Below, piece by piece: positions 12,176-25,100 of a DNA stretch of 64,000 nucleotides. Position 1 is the stretch's first letter; each line of letters begins with the position of its first letter. Made by a program: the position numbers and the translations under genes. The stretch comes from Saturnia japonica (lineage: Eukaryota; Arthropoda; Insecta; Lepidoptera; Saturniidae): NCBI GenBank assembly GCA_033032175.1, contig CM065318.1:15624001-15688000 (forward strand). The letters run 5' to 3'. Below the pieces are notes generated by a model. That model was not told where the DNA came from. It saw only the letters and a program-made list of their open reading frames with translations, and searched no databases.

Positions 12176-12325
12176 AGCATAATATATGTCTATCTTCTAA
12201 GGAACATCCACAATAAGCATTTTTGTCTTTAAAATAGCCGAGAATGGGAGAGCAAAAACTCGCGCGTGTGCCCGATCGATAACATTCTGTAGTCCACGTG
12301 AGCGAAGCCGTAGTCACAGCTAGTA
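12176..12325 (-). mobile_element. Repeat family A 5' fragment
   Basis: Retains only the part from TCTATCTTCTAAGGAAC to AGCCGTAGTCACAGCTAGT, the opposite end to the 6165-6393 pieces. Confidence 0.65.
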
Positions 12326-13104
12326 GTATTACAAAGTACTCTGTGACAACACAGTGTATAGTTATTGGTACTATTATGTGATCGTTAGGACAAAACTAGG
12401 GGTTCTAGTTTTAAAAATATCGATAGTTGAATTTATTTAAATTGATTGAAACTAAATAATGATTAGCCAAAAATAAATCATCTTAATTCGATATTATTAT
12501 TTATATTTTAAGTACATTTAATTGACCAAATAGGGCTTCAATCAGATTTATATATAAAAACATCTAATAATATGATAATAATATATGTATCGCTTGAAAC
12601 TTGAAAACAATGATTTAAATATCTTTTTCCTTACAACTTATTCCGTTATTGTTAAAAAAAGACGCTCGCCTGGCTTTGTTGTAACGATAGATGGATGCCT
12701 CATCGCTATTAGCTAGTATAAATTGGAGTGAGAACCATGCATAATTTAAATACAACGAAAATTGAAATCATTAAATAATTTGAAAGTGGATCATATAGTT
12801 ATATATTTCAATATTACATTTATAGTTTTTAGTACCTATATTATCTTATTATTAAATTTATTTTATCGATTTATCACTAAAAGCATTGCAACTCTCAAGC
12901 CTAGTAATGACATTGACATTAGTGACATTTGACATGACTTTGGACATGTTATACAACACATGTAAGATGTAATAAGTTTTGATGTTGTGTTGATTACAAT
13001 ATCTATTTCATAATTTTCATTTTTGAGTTTCTGCATTTAATTGTAACTGAAATTATGAGCCATTATTAGTGTAACATAATCTTTGTCAGTTATAAATCGG
13101 CAAC
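12326..13104. other. Upstream flank of the ABCB8-like gene, promoter not resolved
   Basis: AT-rich stretch before the ABCB8 start codon. It must hold the promoter and 5' UTR, but I see no convincing TATA box or initiator that I would name. Around 12905-12950 the word TGACATT and close variants recur several times, which may be a repeat remnant rather than regulation. The 5' end of the transcript cannot be placed from sequence alone. Confidence 0.3.
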
Positions 13105-16100
13105 ATGTGGCATATTTTGCATAACCACTCCTGTAATTTAATGCGGCAGAGGTAATTTTTTATATGTATCTTTATTTGCATTTTGTTGAATGAAATATAT
13201 ATCTTAGTAATTCTCTACTTTTAATTTCAGGTTACTAAGTTCAAAAACTAACGTCTATCTTACCAATATCATAAATAATAAGCCTTCAAATATCTTAAAA
13301 AGATATATTTCCGAAATCAAGACTTCTGTTGATAAAAAATCGAATACAGGCCTTTTACTGTTATGTAGCCCGTGGAAATTGTGCACTGGAGTTAGTTTAG
13401 GTATTTGTGTACGTTATTTGTTATATAATGGACCAGTATTTTGTAAAGCAGCTCAGAATACAAGGACAATACAACGAAGGCCTAATTTGTATGATGACAC
13501 CAATAAGTTTGATTGGCAAAAGTTGTTAGGATATCTAAGACCGCATAAATGGTTATTAGTTGTGGCTGTAGCGGTAAGCATAATATTTTATAGTGGTTTG
13601 TTAGTTTTGTTTTCTTGATGATACTGATCTCAAATTAGAATTTTTTAATAAATATTGCCCTAGTTCCTTCTGTGAACAATTAATTAAGTACAGTGGACCC
13701 GCGGTAATCTGGCCCTGGTCTAATCCGGCCCCCCCTATGATCAGACATGCTTATAACCTGTACCTACAGGAGAGCTGCGTTATGAATCTGTCACGGAAGC
13801 TGTCCTTCACGAATGTTTGGTTTATAATATTAATATATATGTATGATATATATGTATATATTAATATATATATATAATATACTCTACATTGTTTATTGTG
13901 TTCTTTAATTTACTAAATTCAATGTCAAATTATTTTTAGTACATAGAATCTTACCACTTTGAAATGTAATTTGTCGGATTACCACAGGTCAACTGTATAC
14001 ATTTTGGAAATAACATGATAACAAATTATAAATGTCTAATATAGATTTGTAATATATAAGAAAATAGCAAAAAAGTACAGATTAAGTATGATGTCTATAT
14101 CATTTCTGATTATGTCCAGTCAGACATTATTTTTACTTTATTAAAATTGCATTATTATTTTTCCAGTCTGCTTTGGCAGTGGCATTTTTAAATATTTATA
14201 TTCCGGCAATGTTGGGAGTCATTGTCAATGTTTTAGCTAATATGAAGAATAATCCTAATGCCGACTTCATTAATGAAATTAAACTGCCTGCAATTAAATT
14301 GATATCTCTTTACATTGGACAGGTGATATATTTTATATTTACTTTGAAAGATATTACAATATGGAGTGGAACATTTGTATAAAGTTGCCAGAATTGGACA
14401 AAGGACACTATGAGAATTGAATAATAAAAAAGTTTCATATAAATGACTATGATAGAGTCAATTTAGGTGAAAAATGCAAAAGTTCTCCAAATCTGGCCAA
14501 AGGTCATGAGTAAAGTTTTAATAAGTATGTGTCTCACAAGTAACCCTCTAATTCAGTTTGATTTTTCTGAGTGAAATAATTGATACAAAATGTCTGATAA
14601 ATTTTACGTTGTTTTTTCATTATGTTAATCAAATTAATATATGTTAAATTTAAAACTTTGAAATTTATCAAATGTTCTCACTATTACAGCAATAATTCTA
14701 CTTAGGTCACATCTTTATCGAATTCCTTAGCTCTGCATTCAACTCGCGAGCTTTCTATAGGTATATTCCAAACACACAACATTTTATTTTGTAATGCTTT
14801 TCAGGCTGCATTCACGTTCTTCTATATACATCTTCTATCCCAAGTGGGTGAGCGAGTTGCCGCACAAATGAAGCAGGATTTATTTGAGTCAATACTGAGA
14901 CAAGATATGGCTTTCTTTGACCAAGAGCGAACAGGAGAACTTGTCAACAGGTTAGGTAATTTTAAAACGCATTTTTTATGCTTTATAGGTTTAGCGTTAT
15001 AAAAATCAAGCCTGATTTTAAGTGTAGATGTGGCCTGAGAGTATGCTTTAGCATCTAGTGGGGGATCTGGTTCTCAAGTGCAGCTGCCGGAACACACCTG
15101 TAGGTGCTTGGTGACAGATTTTAAACATGAGGGTGGTAGCTAGCAAGGTGTCCATTAGAAAACGCACCACCAATAATATGGTTTCATCACCATGTTTTCT
15201 TTCATTGAAAGCTCGTTATAAAGTGATTAGAACTCACGTCGATTGGTTTGGTACAAACGCAAATGATGATTAAAATACAGTATTGCATTTAGATATTAGA
15301 TAGAGCCCAATAACACACCAGCTTCTAATAACTGTGTAAGATGGTGGTGGTATAAGATTTTCAGGAGTTCCCTGGTGTATCTTCTAAATCGAAGGTTCAA
15401 TATCATTGAAATTGAAATGGGACCACTCTCGAGGTACCCCCTTTCCAACAAAAAATTAAAATACACATTCAATTTTAGAACATCCTTTTTTGAAGACCAT
15501 TAAAAAGAGAGTCACTTTGACAGGTTTTTCATTATGTATGTGGGTATGGTGGTCATGACTCCGTTGGATTCATATCCCTAACCACATTAGATTACTGAAT
15601 ATATCCTAATTCTGGAACTCGAACTTCTTAAGAGTGCCACTAAGGAGGGTGCAACCACCAAGCATATTGTGCCGTAATATAGAAAATGTCATTGTCAACA
15701 TATTTTGATGTACATTAAAGGTTTATTATGATCAAATTGATGTGTTCAAAGTTGATTTAATATATTTTGTTTTTAGATTAACTGTAGATGTACAAGATTT
15801 CAAAAGTTCCTTCAAACAAACAATATCAGGAGGCTTAAGAGCTATCACTCAGGTAATCATTTATTACATAAATTAAACTAAAAGCCTTTGTGCTAATTTT
15901 GGTGCTAAGCTACTTTTTTATATATGACTTTCTGCCCATGTTGACAATTTCGCCACTGTCAAATGTGACAAATACACGTTTTAGAATTTAACTACTAAAG
16001 GTAGATAGTTAGTAGAATAACCTAAATGGTGTTACTGAAAAGTACGAGTATATGTTTGTAAAGAATAAATCAATAATTTAATAATAAATATTAAGTATTA

Positions 16101-19100
16101 TAATATTCAGCTTAATTAGTATACAAGCATTCTCTTTTGAGTAATTAAATGTGGTCCTGTGCAGTTCACATAGTATTGTTATACCTACTTGTGGGTAATA
16201 AAATGCCGTTTGTCTTCACCAAAATAATTTATTCGTACTCAATAAGACAAAGTTGGAGCAAACTCAATATTCAGGTGTTCTTAGTCGCAGTCGTAGTCTT
16301 AGTTCAGAGTAATTGTCCTTTACATTTATCTATGGTTCTTTACTACTCTATTGTTCCCTGCAATGTGATGAGTTTGGTCTTACAACAGTATCCGTTACTC
16401 ACATTACTCTAAGGTTATATATTCTTCATGCAGATTTCTTCTTTTTATCGCTTGTTGTTTTCACTTGGTTGTCCAAAACAGAACTGACCTACTTCGGAAC
16501 ACGGTTCACTTATATCCAAATAAAACAAGGGATCGAAATTACTAGAGTAACCTTGACCTATTTTTAGCATACCGATTTCCTTTAAAAGAAGGTGAAATGT
16601 GCAATTTTTAGACACTGTTTAATTGCGAAATTTGATCTATCTCTGAATGAGTGTGCCTTTTCTTACTTAAAAATACATACTCAATGTTTCCTTTAGTGAA
16701 TTTTTTGTCATAGCAATATCCTCAATAAACTTTGGCTTTGTCATTTGAATAATAGGGAGGAGACATGCTGCTTGATAAATGTTTTCTTTTTTGAGTCATT
16801 TTTATTTTAAGCCTTTTATATATATCTTTTATATAAATCTGACAGAAATGTAAAGTATGACATATAAATAGGTGTCTTAATTTTTTTTTTTTTTTATACA
16901 ACAAACGTGGCAAACAAGAATACGGCCCGCCTGATGATAAGCGGCTACTGAAGTCTAAGGACGCTTGTAATACCACAGGTATCACTAGGCACACCGTAAG
17001 GCTGCCTGTCCACTGAATTGGAGCTGTGAAAATTTCGACCAATAGATTTGCATAAAAATCTAAAGATGCAATTCTATTGACCGAAATTTGCACTGCTCTG
17101 CTCCGCTCCGCTTCATTAAAAAGATAACCTAAAGAGCTCTGAAAATTACTCATCGCAAGAAAACAACACAAAGTTATTTGGCTGCGATCTGTCTATAATT
17201 TATTACAAATCAAACCTAATCATAATCTAAAGTACACCATAGACTCTTCTCATTAAAGACGGGTTCGTTGAAATGAAATCGCTTGAACTACTAGGGACTG
17301 TCATTGTTTAAAAGTGAATGGTTCCATGAAGTGTTTTTAACTTACTATGATTTTATTTTTTAGGTGGTGGGTTCAGCTGTTAGCCTTCTAGTAATATCGC
17401 CGCATTTGACAGGATTGACTTTAATATGTGTACCTTCAGTGGTTATCGGAGGGACCTTCATTGGGTCTTTACTACGAAAGCTCTCAAGGGAAGCTCAAAC
17501 TCAGGTTTGTAGGCTCTTATTAATGACTAATCAATAATAAAAAAAAATTATAATGTTCTATTTTGTCATAGGAATTGACAACCCTGCACAATAAACTAAT
17601 CCATCTATTAAATTTTACTAGAATTTTTGGTGGTAACTTGATGTGTCATGCGATGATTTTTATTTTTATTCATGAACCTACATCATGTGACCCTATTTTA
17701 TGTGTATTATTGGTAATATTTTTTGTGTTTTTGGTTATTGTGAGCAAGTGAAGTGCATTAAAAAAAAAAACTAGAAATGTGAATTTCGAGTTACCACAAA
17801 ATTTCTCTGAACAGCTTGGCTCGAATAAGGCAGCCACAGTATTGTCAGAGCGGTCTTTATAGATTATAAAAATAGTACGTTCGATGTTGAGCTTAAAGGA
17901 CGTATATCCAGTGACCTTAATAAAGAAATCTCTTAAAATTCAGACTTGTAGTTTTTGTTTTTATTCATTAACTTAGGTTTTTTGACCCTTATATTAAGTA
18001 ATATTTGTGGCTATTTTGCGTGATATAGTTTGGTTGTTGTACATAAGTGAAGTGGATTATAAATATAAATTATTAATTTGTCACAAATTTCCTTGGATAA
18101 TTCTGACAAGGGAGCCACCATCTTATCAGAAGACCCTACTTAGTATAATTATTTAAAAAAAATTACGATGGCTTCAAAATTGATACTGGCAAGTGCTTTT
18201 TATGGCGCTAAAACAAGAAGAAGAATCAATCAATATCATCGTGATAGTATAATTTCTACGTGTAATATCTACTTCGCAGATAGAGAAAGCGACTTTAGTT
18301 GCAGAAGAAGCGATATCAAACATGCGGACGGTCAGAGCGTTTGCCGGTGAAGAGAGTGAGTCGGAGATGTTTGCTCGTGAATGTGATGCCGCCGCTGAAC
18401 TCAGTATGGAGCTAGGTCTTGGCATTGGTCTCTTTCAAGCTGGGACTAATCTCTTCCTTAATGGGTAAGTAATTTTTTTAAGTTATACTTCTTTAGTGGT
18501 ATTATTTAAAAATGATTTGAGTGAATTTTTACGATACCAGCATACATTGAAACTAAATGTCTACACTATGAAGTTACATTCAATGTTTTTTAGAAGTTTG
18601 CTCCTTAAGAATCGTATTACATATAAGATCCCCGGTATGGAAATTTTATGAGGAGTGAAATTTATAAAAGCGTTATCTTTATCGTTAACAAAAAGCGTTA
18701 CGAAACGATACATACATACGTCATCTAGTTATCATTAACCACTCAGTCAGTCTTCTTTGCCTATTCAAACTTTCACACTTTTTTTACTGAAATGCATCAC
18801 TTTTTATTGGGTTCTGGTTATTATTTATTTCTCTGTCTATTCTTTAATAATAAAAACATCAACCTGTAAGTGTCCCACTGTTGGGCTAAGGCCTCTTTTT
18901 TATAATAGCTCGGCATATTGACGTTATTGTCCCTGATGGGTAAACACAGCCCAATCCAAATACAACTTTTATAATTTACTACTACTCAAACAAGACTTTA
19001 GTTAGACGTTATGGAGGTAAGATGGGATTGATTAGTTATTTTTTTCAGAATGGTTTTGGGTACAATGTTTCTTGGTGGTCACCTCATGTCGACGGGGCAA

Positions 19101-22100
19101 ATGACGGCGGGAGACGTTATGGCGTTTTTAGTGAACGCGCAGACAGTGCAGCGATCTGTCGCGCAACTATCGCTCCTCTTCGGAGCTGTGGTGAAGGGTC
19201 TAAGCGCTGGTGGCCGGATATTTGAAGTAAGCACATCTATACACGCATACTAAGGCTGCCTGTCCAATGAAGCGGTGCGGAGCGGAGCTGTGAGAAGTTC
19301 GACAAATAGAATTGCATCTTTAAATGTTTATGCAATTCTATTGGTCGAAATTCAGTGGACAAGCAGACTTAACGTATATCCGATTTTTTTTTTGAAAATG
19401 TTAAGTGGGCATTTCACATAAAGTGGATAGGGAAAAAGTCAGTCTCCGAAGTTCGGTCGTCTTCGGCCTAATTGTACTTCTAGTAGATATGAGTATGACA
19501 CACAATTATATTTTCTAGGGTGTTTATTTGACAATTTATGAGTTTCTAAAGAACAGTCGTAATTGAACTTAGGATTTTTTTGGAAGTAGCTTTTCGAATT
19601 GAATAAATTAGCGTTAAAAAGTGGCGATTTATATATAATATGTATTTGATAAATATTTATATTGCTTGGTATTTTGTTACAGTACATAAACAAGACGCCT
19701 ACAATGGACACTTCAGGCAGCAGAGTTATAAAGTACCACGAGTTTCACGGTGATATCGAGTTTAAAGATGTAACATTTGCTTATCCGACGCGGCCTGATG
19801 CTGTAAGTATTGTTTTATTTTTGGGGATTACTAATTATGAATTGATTTTCATACAAGACCCCGGTATGGAAATTTTATGAGGAGTGAAATAAATACAAGC
19901 TTTAACTCAAAAGCGTTATGTTTACTGTCAAAAGTTCATTACTCTTTAAGAACCGATTTTTTCATAACAAATACATTTTTTGTTTTACTGCCATCTATCT
20001 ATAGTTATCGTAACTAAGTTAATTCTTATTTTTAATCGCTAATTAGTAAATATCAGATTTATGCGCCATCTAGTAACGGAATGAATGCAAGAATTATTTT
20101 ACTCTTTATAATAGGTCTTTACATGAAATTGCCGTTTTGTATGAAAAAATTTAAACGAATTCTTTTCATGTATTTTTTATTTGTATTAATCGAGGTAATC
20201 ACCCATGCAATCAATGCATCTTTGCCAGCGCAGTGGCAGTTTATTGATGCCCTTCTTAAAGAAATAAGCTGGACGGGAGGCAACAAATTCTTCAAAGGCA
20301 TTTTGTACTGCCTCTCGGGTATTGATTTTTTTTCCCGCCAAGGAGTTATCTAAATTCTGGAAAAAGTAGTAGTCTGTAGGCGCAAGGTCTGGTGAGTAGG
20401 GCGGATGACGGAGAACTTCTAACCCCAGTTTTTGCAACTTGGAGACCGTCTGCTGTGCAGTATGAGGTCGCGCGTTGTCGTGTAGGAGCAGCGGAGACGA
20501 GCGATTGACCAATGCTGGTTGGAGATGTGCCAGCTTCTCCATCAATGTGTTCAGTTGTTCACAGTACACATCTGCAGTAGGTAATGCTCACCCAGTTTGG
20601 TAAGAAGCTGTGATGAATCACACCGGCGCTAGACCACCAAAAAGTGACCATCACTTTTCTAGGGGTAAGTTTTCGTTTAGGGCATTGTTTAGGTGCTGAA
20701 CCAGGATCCAACCAACTTGCTGAGCGCTTGCGGTTATCAAACAGAATCCATTTTTCATCGCAGGTAACAATGCGGATCAAAATTCCTTCATTTGTGTGTC
20801 TGTTGAGCAGTGCAAGGCACGTCTCGACGCGTACTTCGCGCTGGCGATCATTGAGTTCGTGGGGCACCCATTTGTCAAGATTTTTTACCTTGCCGATTTG
20901 ACGCAAATGGACCAATATTATTTTGTCGCTAACTTTGAAAGCTGCTGCTAATTCAGCCGTAGATTGTGTATCATCAGCTTCCACAATCGCCTTTAATTCG
21001 TCATTGTCGACCAAAGTCTTCGGACGACCGCGAGGTAAATTTTTCAGGTCGAAATTCCCAGAACGGAAGCGAGCTAACCAATAACAGGTGGTGCGTTGGT
21101 TTGTAGTGTTAGCTCCGTAAACGTCGTTGATGTTGCGTGCCGCTTGTGCCGCGTTGCTGCCACGACGGTACTCATATTCCATAATTACTCGAACTTTTAA
21201 CGTATCCATGATGACAAAAAAGATTGAAATGCGATGAAAATGTAACACTAATCAATAAACAAATGAATACTTTTGGAAAAAGAATTCCATGTTTTTAAAA
21301 TAAAATTAATTTGAAATTAGAATTCTTAGCCAAACAAAAATCATTTTGATTTGAAATGGCCAGTACTGCAGAACGGCAATTTCATAGGTAAAGACCTATT
21401 ATTAAAGTTTTGTTTATTCTTTACTAGCTGGTGCCCGCGACTTCATCTGCGCAGAATTAGTACTTCGAGTAGGTTATACTTCCACACTAACTTTCGCGTT
21501 TATAATATTAGTAGACTTATATTTGCTGAAAGTTGAAATTTTTATATTTATTCCAAAACAGTCGGGTAAAAAGGGAACAAAAACTCGACGGAACCAAAAA
21601 ATTTCACTAAAAAACTATTTTTGCTTTGTATTTAATTCCCTGACGTCATACTTAAATATTGTAAAATTTGTATTCTAAAATCCATCAAGCCGTTACCATA
21701 CGTTTGAACAACATAACGCTCCTTTTTCGCAGTCGGCTAATAATAAATTGTATTTTTTAATACAGATAGTGTTGAAAAATTTCAACTTGATAATACCGGC
21801 GGGAAAAACTGTGGCGATTGTCGGTACATCAGGAAATGGAAAGTCTACGATAGCCGCATTATTGGAGAGGTATGTAAGAAAGACCATGTTTTCACTATCT
21901 TTTACGATTATCATTTTTTTATTACTATTTTATGGTAGAAATTCCACCATTACGAACATTCCACCATTACAAAGCGTTTTGCTAGCACATTTATAATGCG
22001 CACCGCTAAAGAGTGAAACACTTTGCCGGATTTCGTATTTCCCGATAGTTATAACCTGGGTAACTTCAAGTCTCGAGTGAATAGGTACCTTCTAGGCAAG

Positions 22101-25100
22101 TGTGCTCCATCGTAGACCACAATCATCACTTACGATCAGGTGAGATAGTAGTAAAACGCAAGCCTATTTATTGTAAAAAAAATTTAGAGCAAAAAAATCT
22201 TTTTAAAATATTGACCACCCATTTCCATTAAAAATCCTATGCTTCCTATGCTTCTTAGGTTCTATGACGTGAACGAGGGACAAGTGCTGATCGACGGTAT
22301 CGATGTTAGAGAGTTTGATTGCAAGTGGCTCCGCGGGCGGGCGCTAGGCTTGATAAGTCAGGAGCCGGTATTGTTTGCAACTACCGTCAAAGAAAATATA
22401 CGTTATGCAAAACCCGAGGCGACTGATGCTGAGGTAAGTCAAATTATGACATGTAGTATATTATCGTATTTTTTTTCTTTTTTTTTTTAATTTTCTCCAT
22501 CTGCTTATATAGGCAATTTCGCCAATGTCAAGTGTGACAAATACACATTATAGAATTTGGTTGCCATATAACCTTTAGACAAGACATACATATTTACACA
22601 ACACAAAACAGTCATAAAATACATAATATTTGTTAAAGGAATTGCAGGAATATAAAACTATATATGTTAACCATATAATCGATAAGTTATATAGTTTCTT
22701 CTCGATAATTCTACGTAAAATTGATTTATATAATCATAGATTGTTATCGACGTGAAAATCATTATCAATCAGTTTCTTAGCTAATTAATTATTGATGGAT
22801 TTTTTAATCGATTATTTATTTGCCAGTAAAGCAAGAATTTTTCTATTGTTTATATTTTTTAAGTTGTACAAATGCATCTTTTTGCGTGGTTAGTAGTTAC
22901 TGAGATTGTAAAATTTGAGAGCAGCGTGTGCATCATGTCACGGAAGTGTGACAAATAATAATGAAAAAAAAACTATTCTTTTTACTGACTGTTTTTTTGA
23001 AGTGGTAACTTTTTTAGTACCGTTGCAATTTGAAACGCGACTAAACGAAAAAGCGACACTAAAAATAGGATTTAGCCTATGATATAATGAGATAGAATAT
23101 ATTGTATACGGTCAACGAACGTCCTGTTTCTCACGACTATAGTCGTCGTCTAATTGGCCTAGCAGCGTGACAACCAGACTAGTACGCACTGTTCTATGTA
23201 CAGTACGAATTGTGGATAGTTCGAGTATCACTGATTTAAAGAGATTTTGAAGAAAATATTTTTGTATTTTCCCGCGCGTGAACTGCATTGCACACATTTT
23301 TTATTTAATTTAAATCGATTGACTTATATTACTAGATAGTACAAGCGGCTATGACAGCGAATGCGCACGAGTTTATAAAGTCGTTCCCTGCTGGGTACGA
23401 GACGCTGGTCGGCGAGCGAGGCACGGCACTCAGCGGCGGCCAGAAGCAGAGGATCGCCATTGCCAGGGCGATACTCAAGAACCCTCCTGTAATCATACTC
23501 GACGAGGCTACCAGGTATGCCATTGTTAACACCATATTAAGGGACTCTCAGTTGACTCCTGCTGGTTATGCCGTCATGAATAATTCGTCGAGTAAAATGC
23601 CTTTAAATAAGTGAGGAGACCAATTGTGATACTCCCTAGCCCAGCCTGAAAAGTAATAATATTTGCAATGGCAATAATGAAATTTGATGTTTTTAATAGC
23701 TCAGTTGCGATTACGTTGCACCTTGGGTATACTCACCTCGAGTTATTTAAAATTAATGGTATCGTTAAAAAATGATTTAAAAGCATGTTCATTAGGAATG
23801 CCATCGACAGATGAATATTTAATATTTATTCTACTAACATGTATGGGTCTATTTCCACTGGTGCAGACTCATAGCGAAGCGTCGCGAAATATACTTACAC
23901 TTTAAAAGTTTCATGAGTTCTATTTCCGTTAACTAACGTACAAATTTATATAAATAAAATATAAAAACACCCTACGAATTCGTTGGAGTCCGACGCGAGA
24001 ATGAGCGCGACGCCATTCTTTGTACAAATTTGGACATAATTTGGACATAGAAATCAATATTCTAATCACATGTCGCGACGCATCGCTTAGGTTCTACGCC
24101 AGTGGGAATTGAGGCGCCATCTTCAACAATTAGTTAGACTCACATGACAGCTGTTAGATTGTTTACGTTTTATAATGTGCGAAATTTTCGTAGTATCTGT
24201 AAAACGCGATATTATTTGAAAGTAAGGATTTGTTCAAAGCGCTTTGGATTCAGCCAGCGAGAAAGTAGTCCAGAAAGCGTTGGAGGTCGCGGCCAAAGGT
24301 CGAACCGTGTTGGTGATCGCGCACAGGCTCTCGACGGTGATGAACGCCGACCTTATCGTCGTTCTAAACAGGGGGAAGATTGTAGAGGTAAGACAGAGGT
24401 CACAATGACAATTATTGGATGATTTTATTATCGGCGAGTTGGTATGAATTATCTCATCTAACCTAAATATATGTAGGAAACTGTGTTTGACTGACTGATT
24501 TGTCAACATAATATAGCTCAAACTACTGAACGGATTGGGCTGGAATTAGGCACACAGACCGTAGTTACGACTAAGAACAGATTTTTGAAAATCCAATCCC
24601 TAAAGTGTGTACAATTTGTATGTTGATGAAATCTTACCAGCATTACACAACAGATAGTGTGGAAGTCGATTCATTTAAAAAAAAACAAACTAAGTCCCGA
24701 TCTAAAGTTAGTATAATAATATTGGGTTATCAATTAAAAGCGTAAAATAATACAAATTGGGAGTATATTTAATAATTTTTTTGTTAAAATTCTTTGTGAT
24801 TGGAAATACAAATCGGAAAATGTGACGTCATTCATCGTTCAATAAATATAGACAGTTAAAATTTCTTAGCTTATATTTTGATATTAACTCTAAAAATATA
24901 ACTAGTTGTGGAAATAGTGGCTTTAAAATTATACAGGTGCTAAAGAAATTTTATACTTTAAATTCTAGTAAAATCGACTTTGCATCTTAAATACCTTAAA
25001 TCGATTTTAATGTATCAATTATGTCAAGTAAGAACTTCAATCACTTAAAATTATCATTGAACCGTTCGCGTCAAAGACTAGAAGTATTCCTAGTTGAAAC

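Noticed and set aside
16149..16567. Two overlapping hydrophobic frames in ABCB8 intron 5
   Set aside because: AT-rich intronic sequence gives Leu/Val-rich translations by chance; they have no recognised motif, and exon phases need no exon here.
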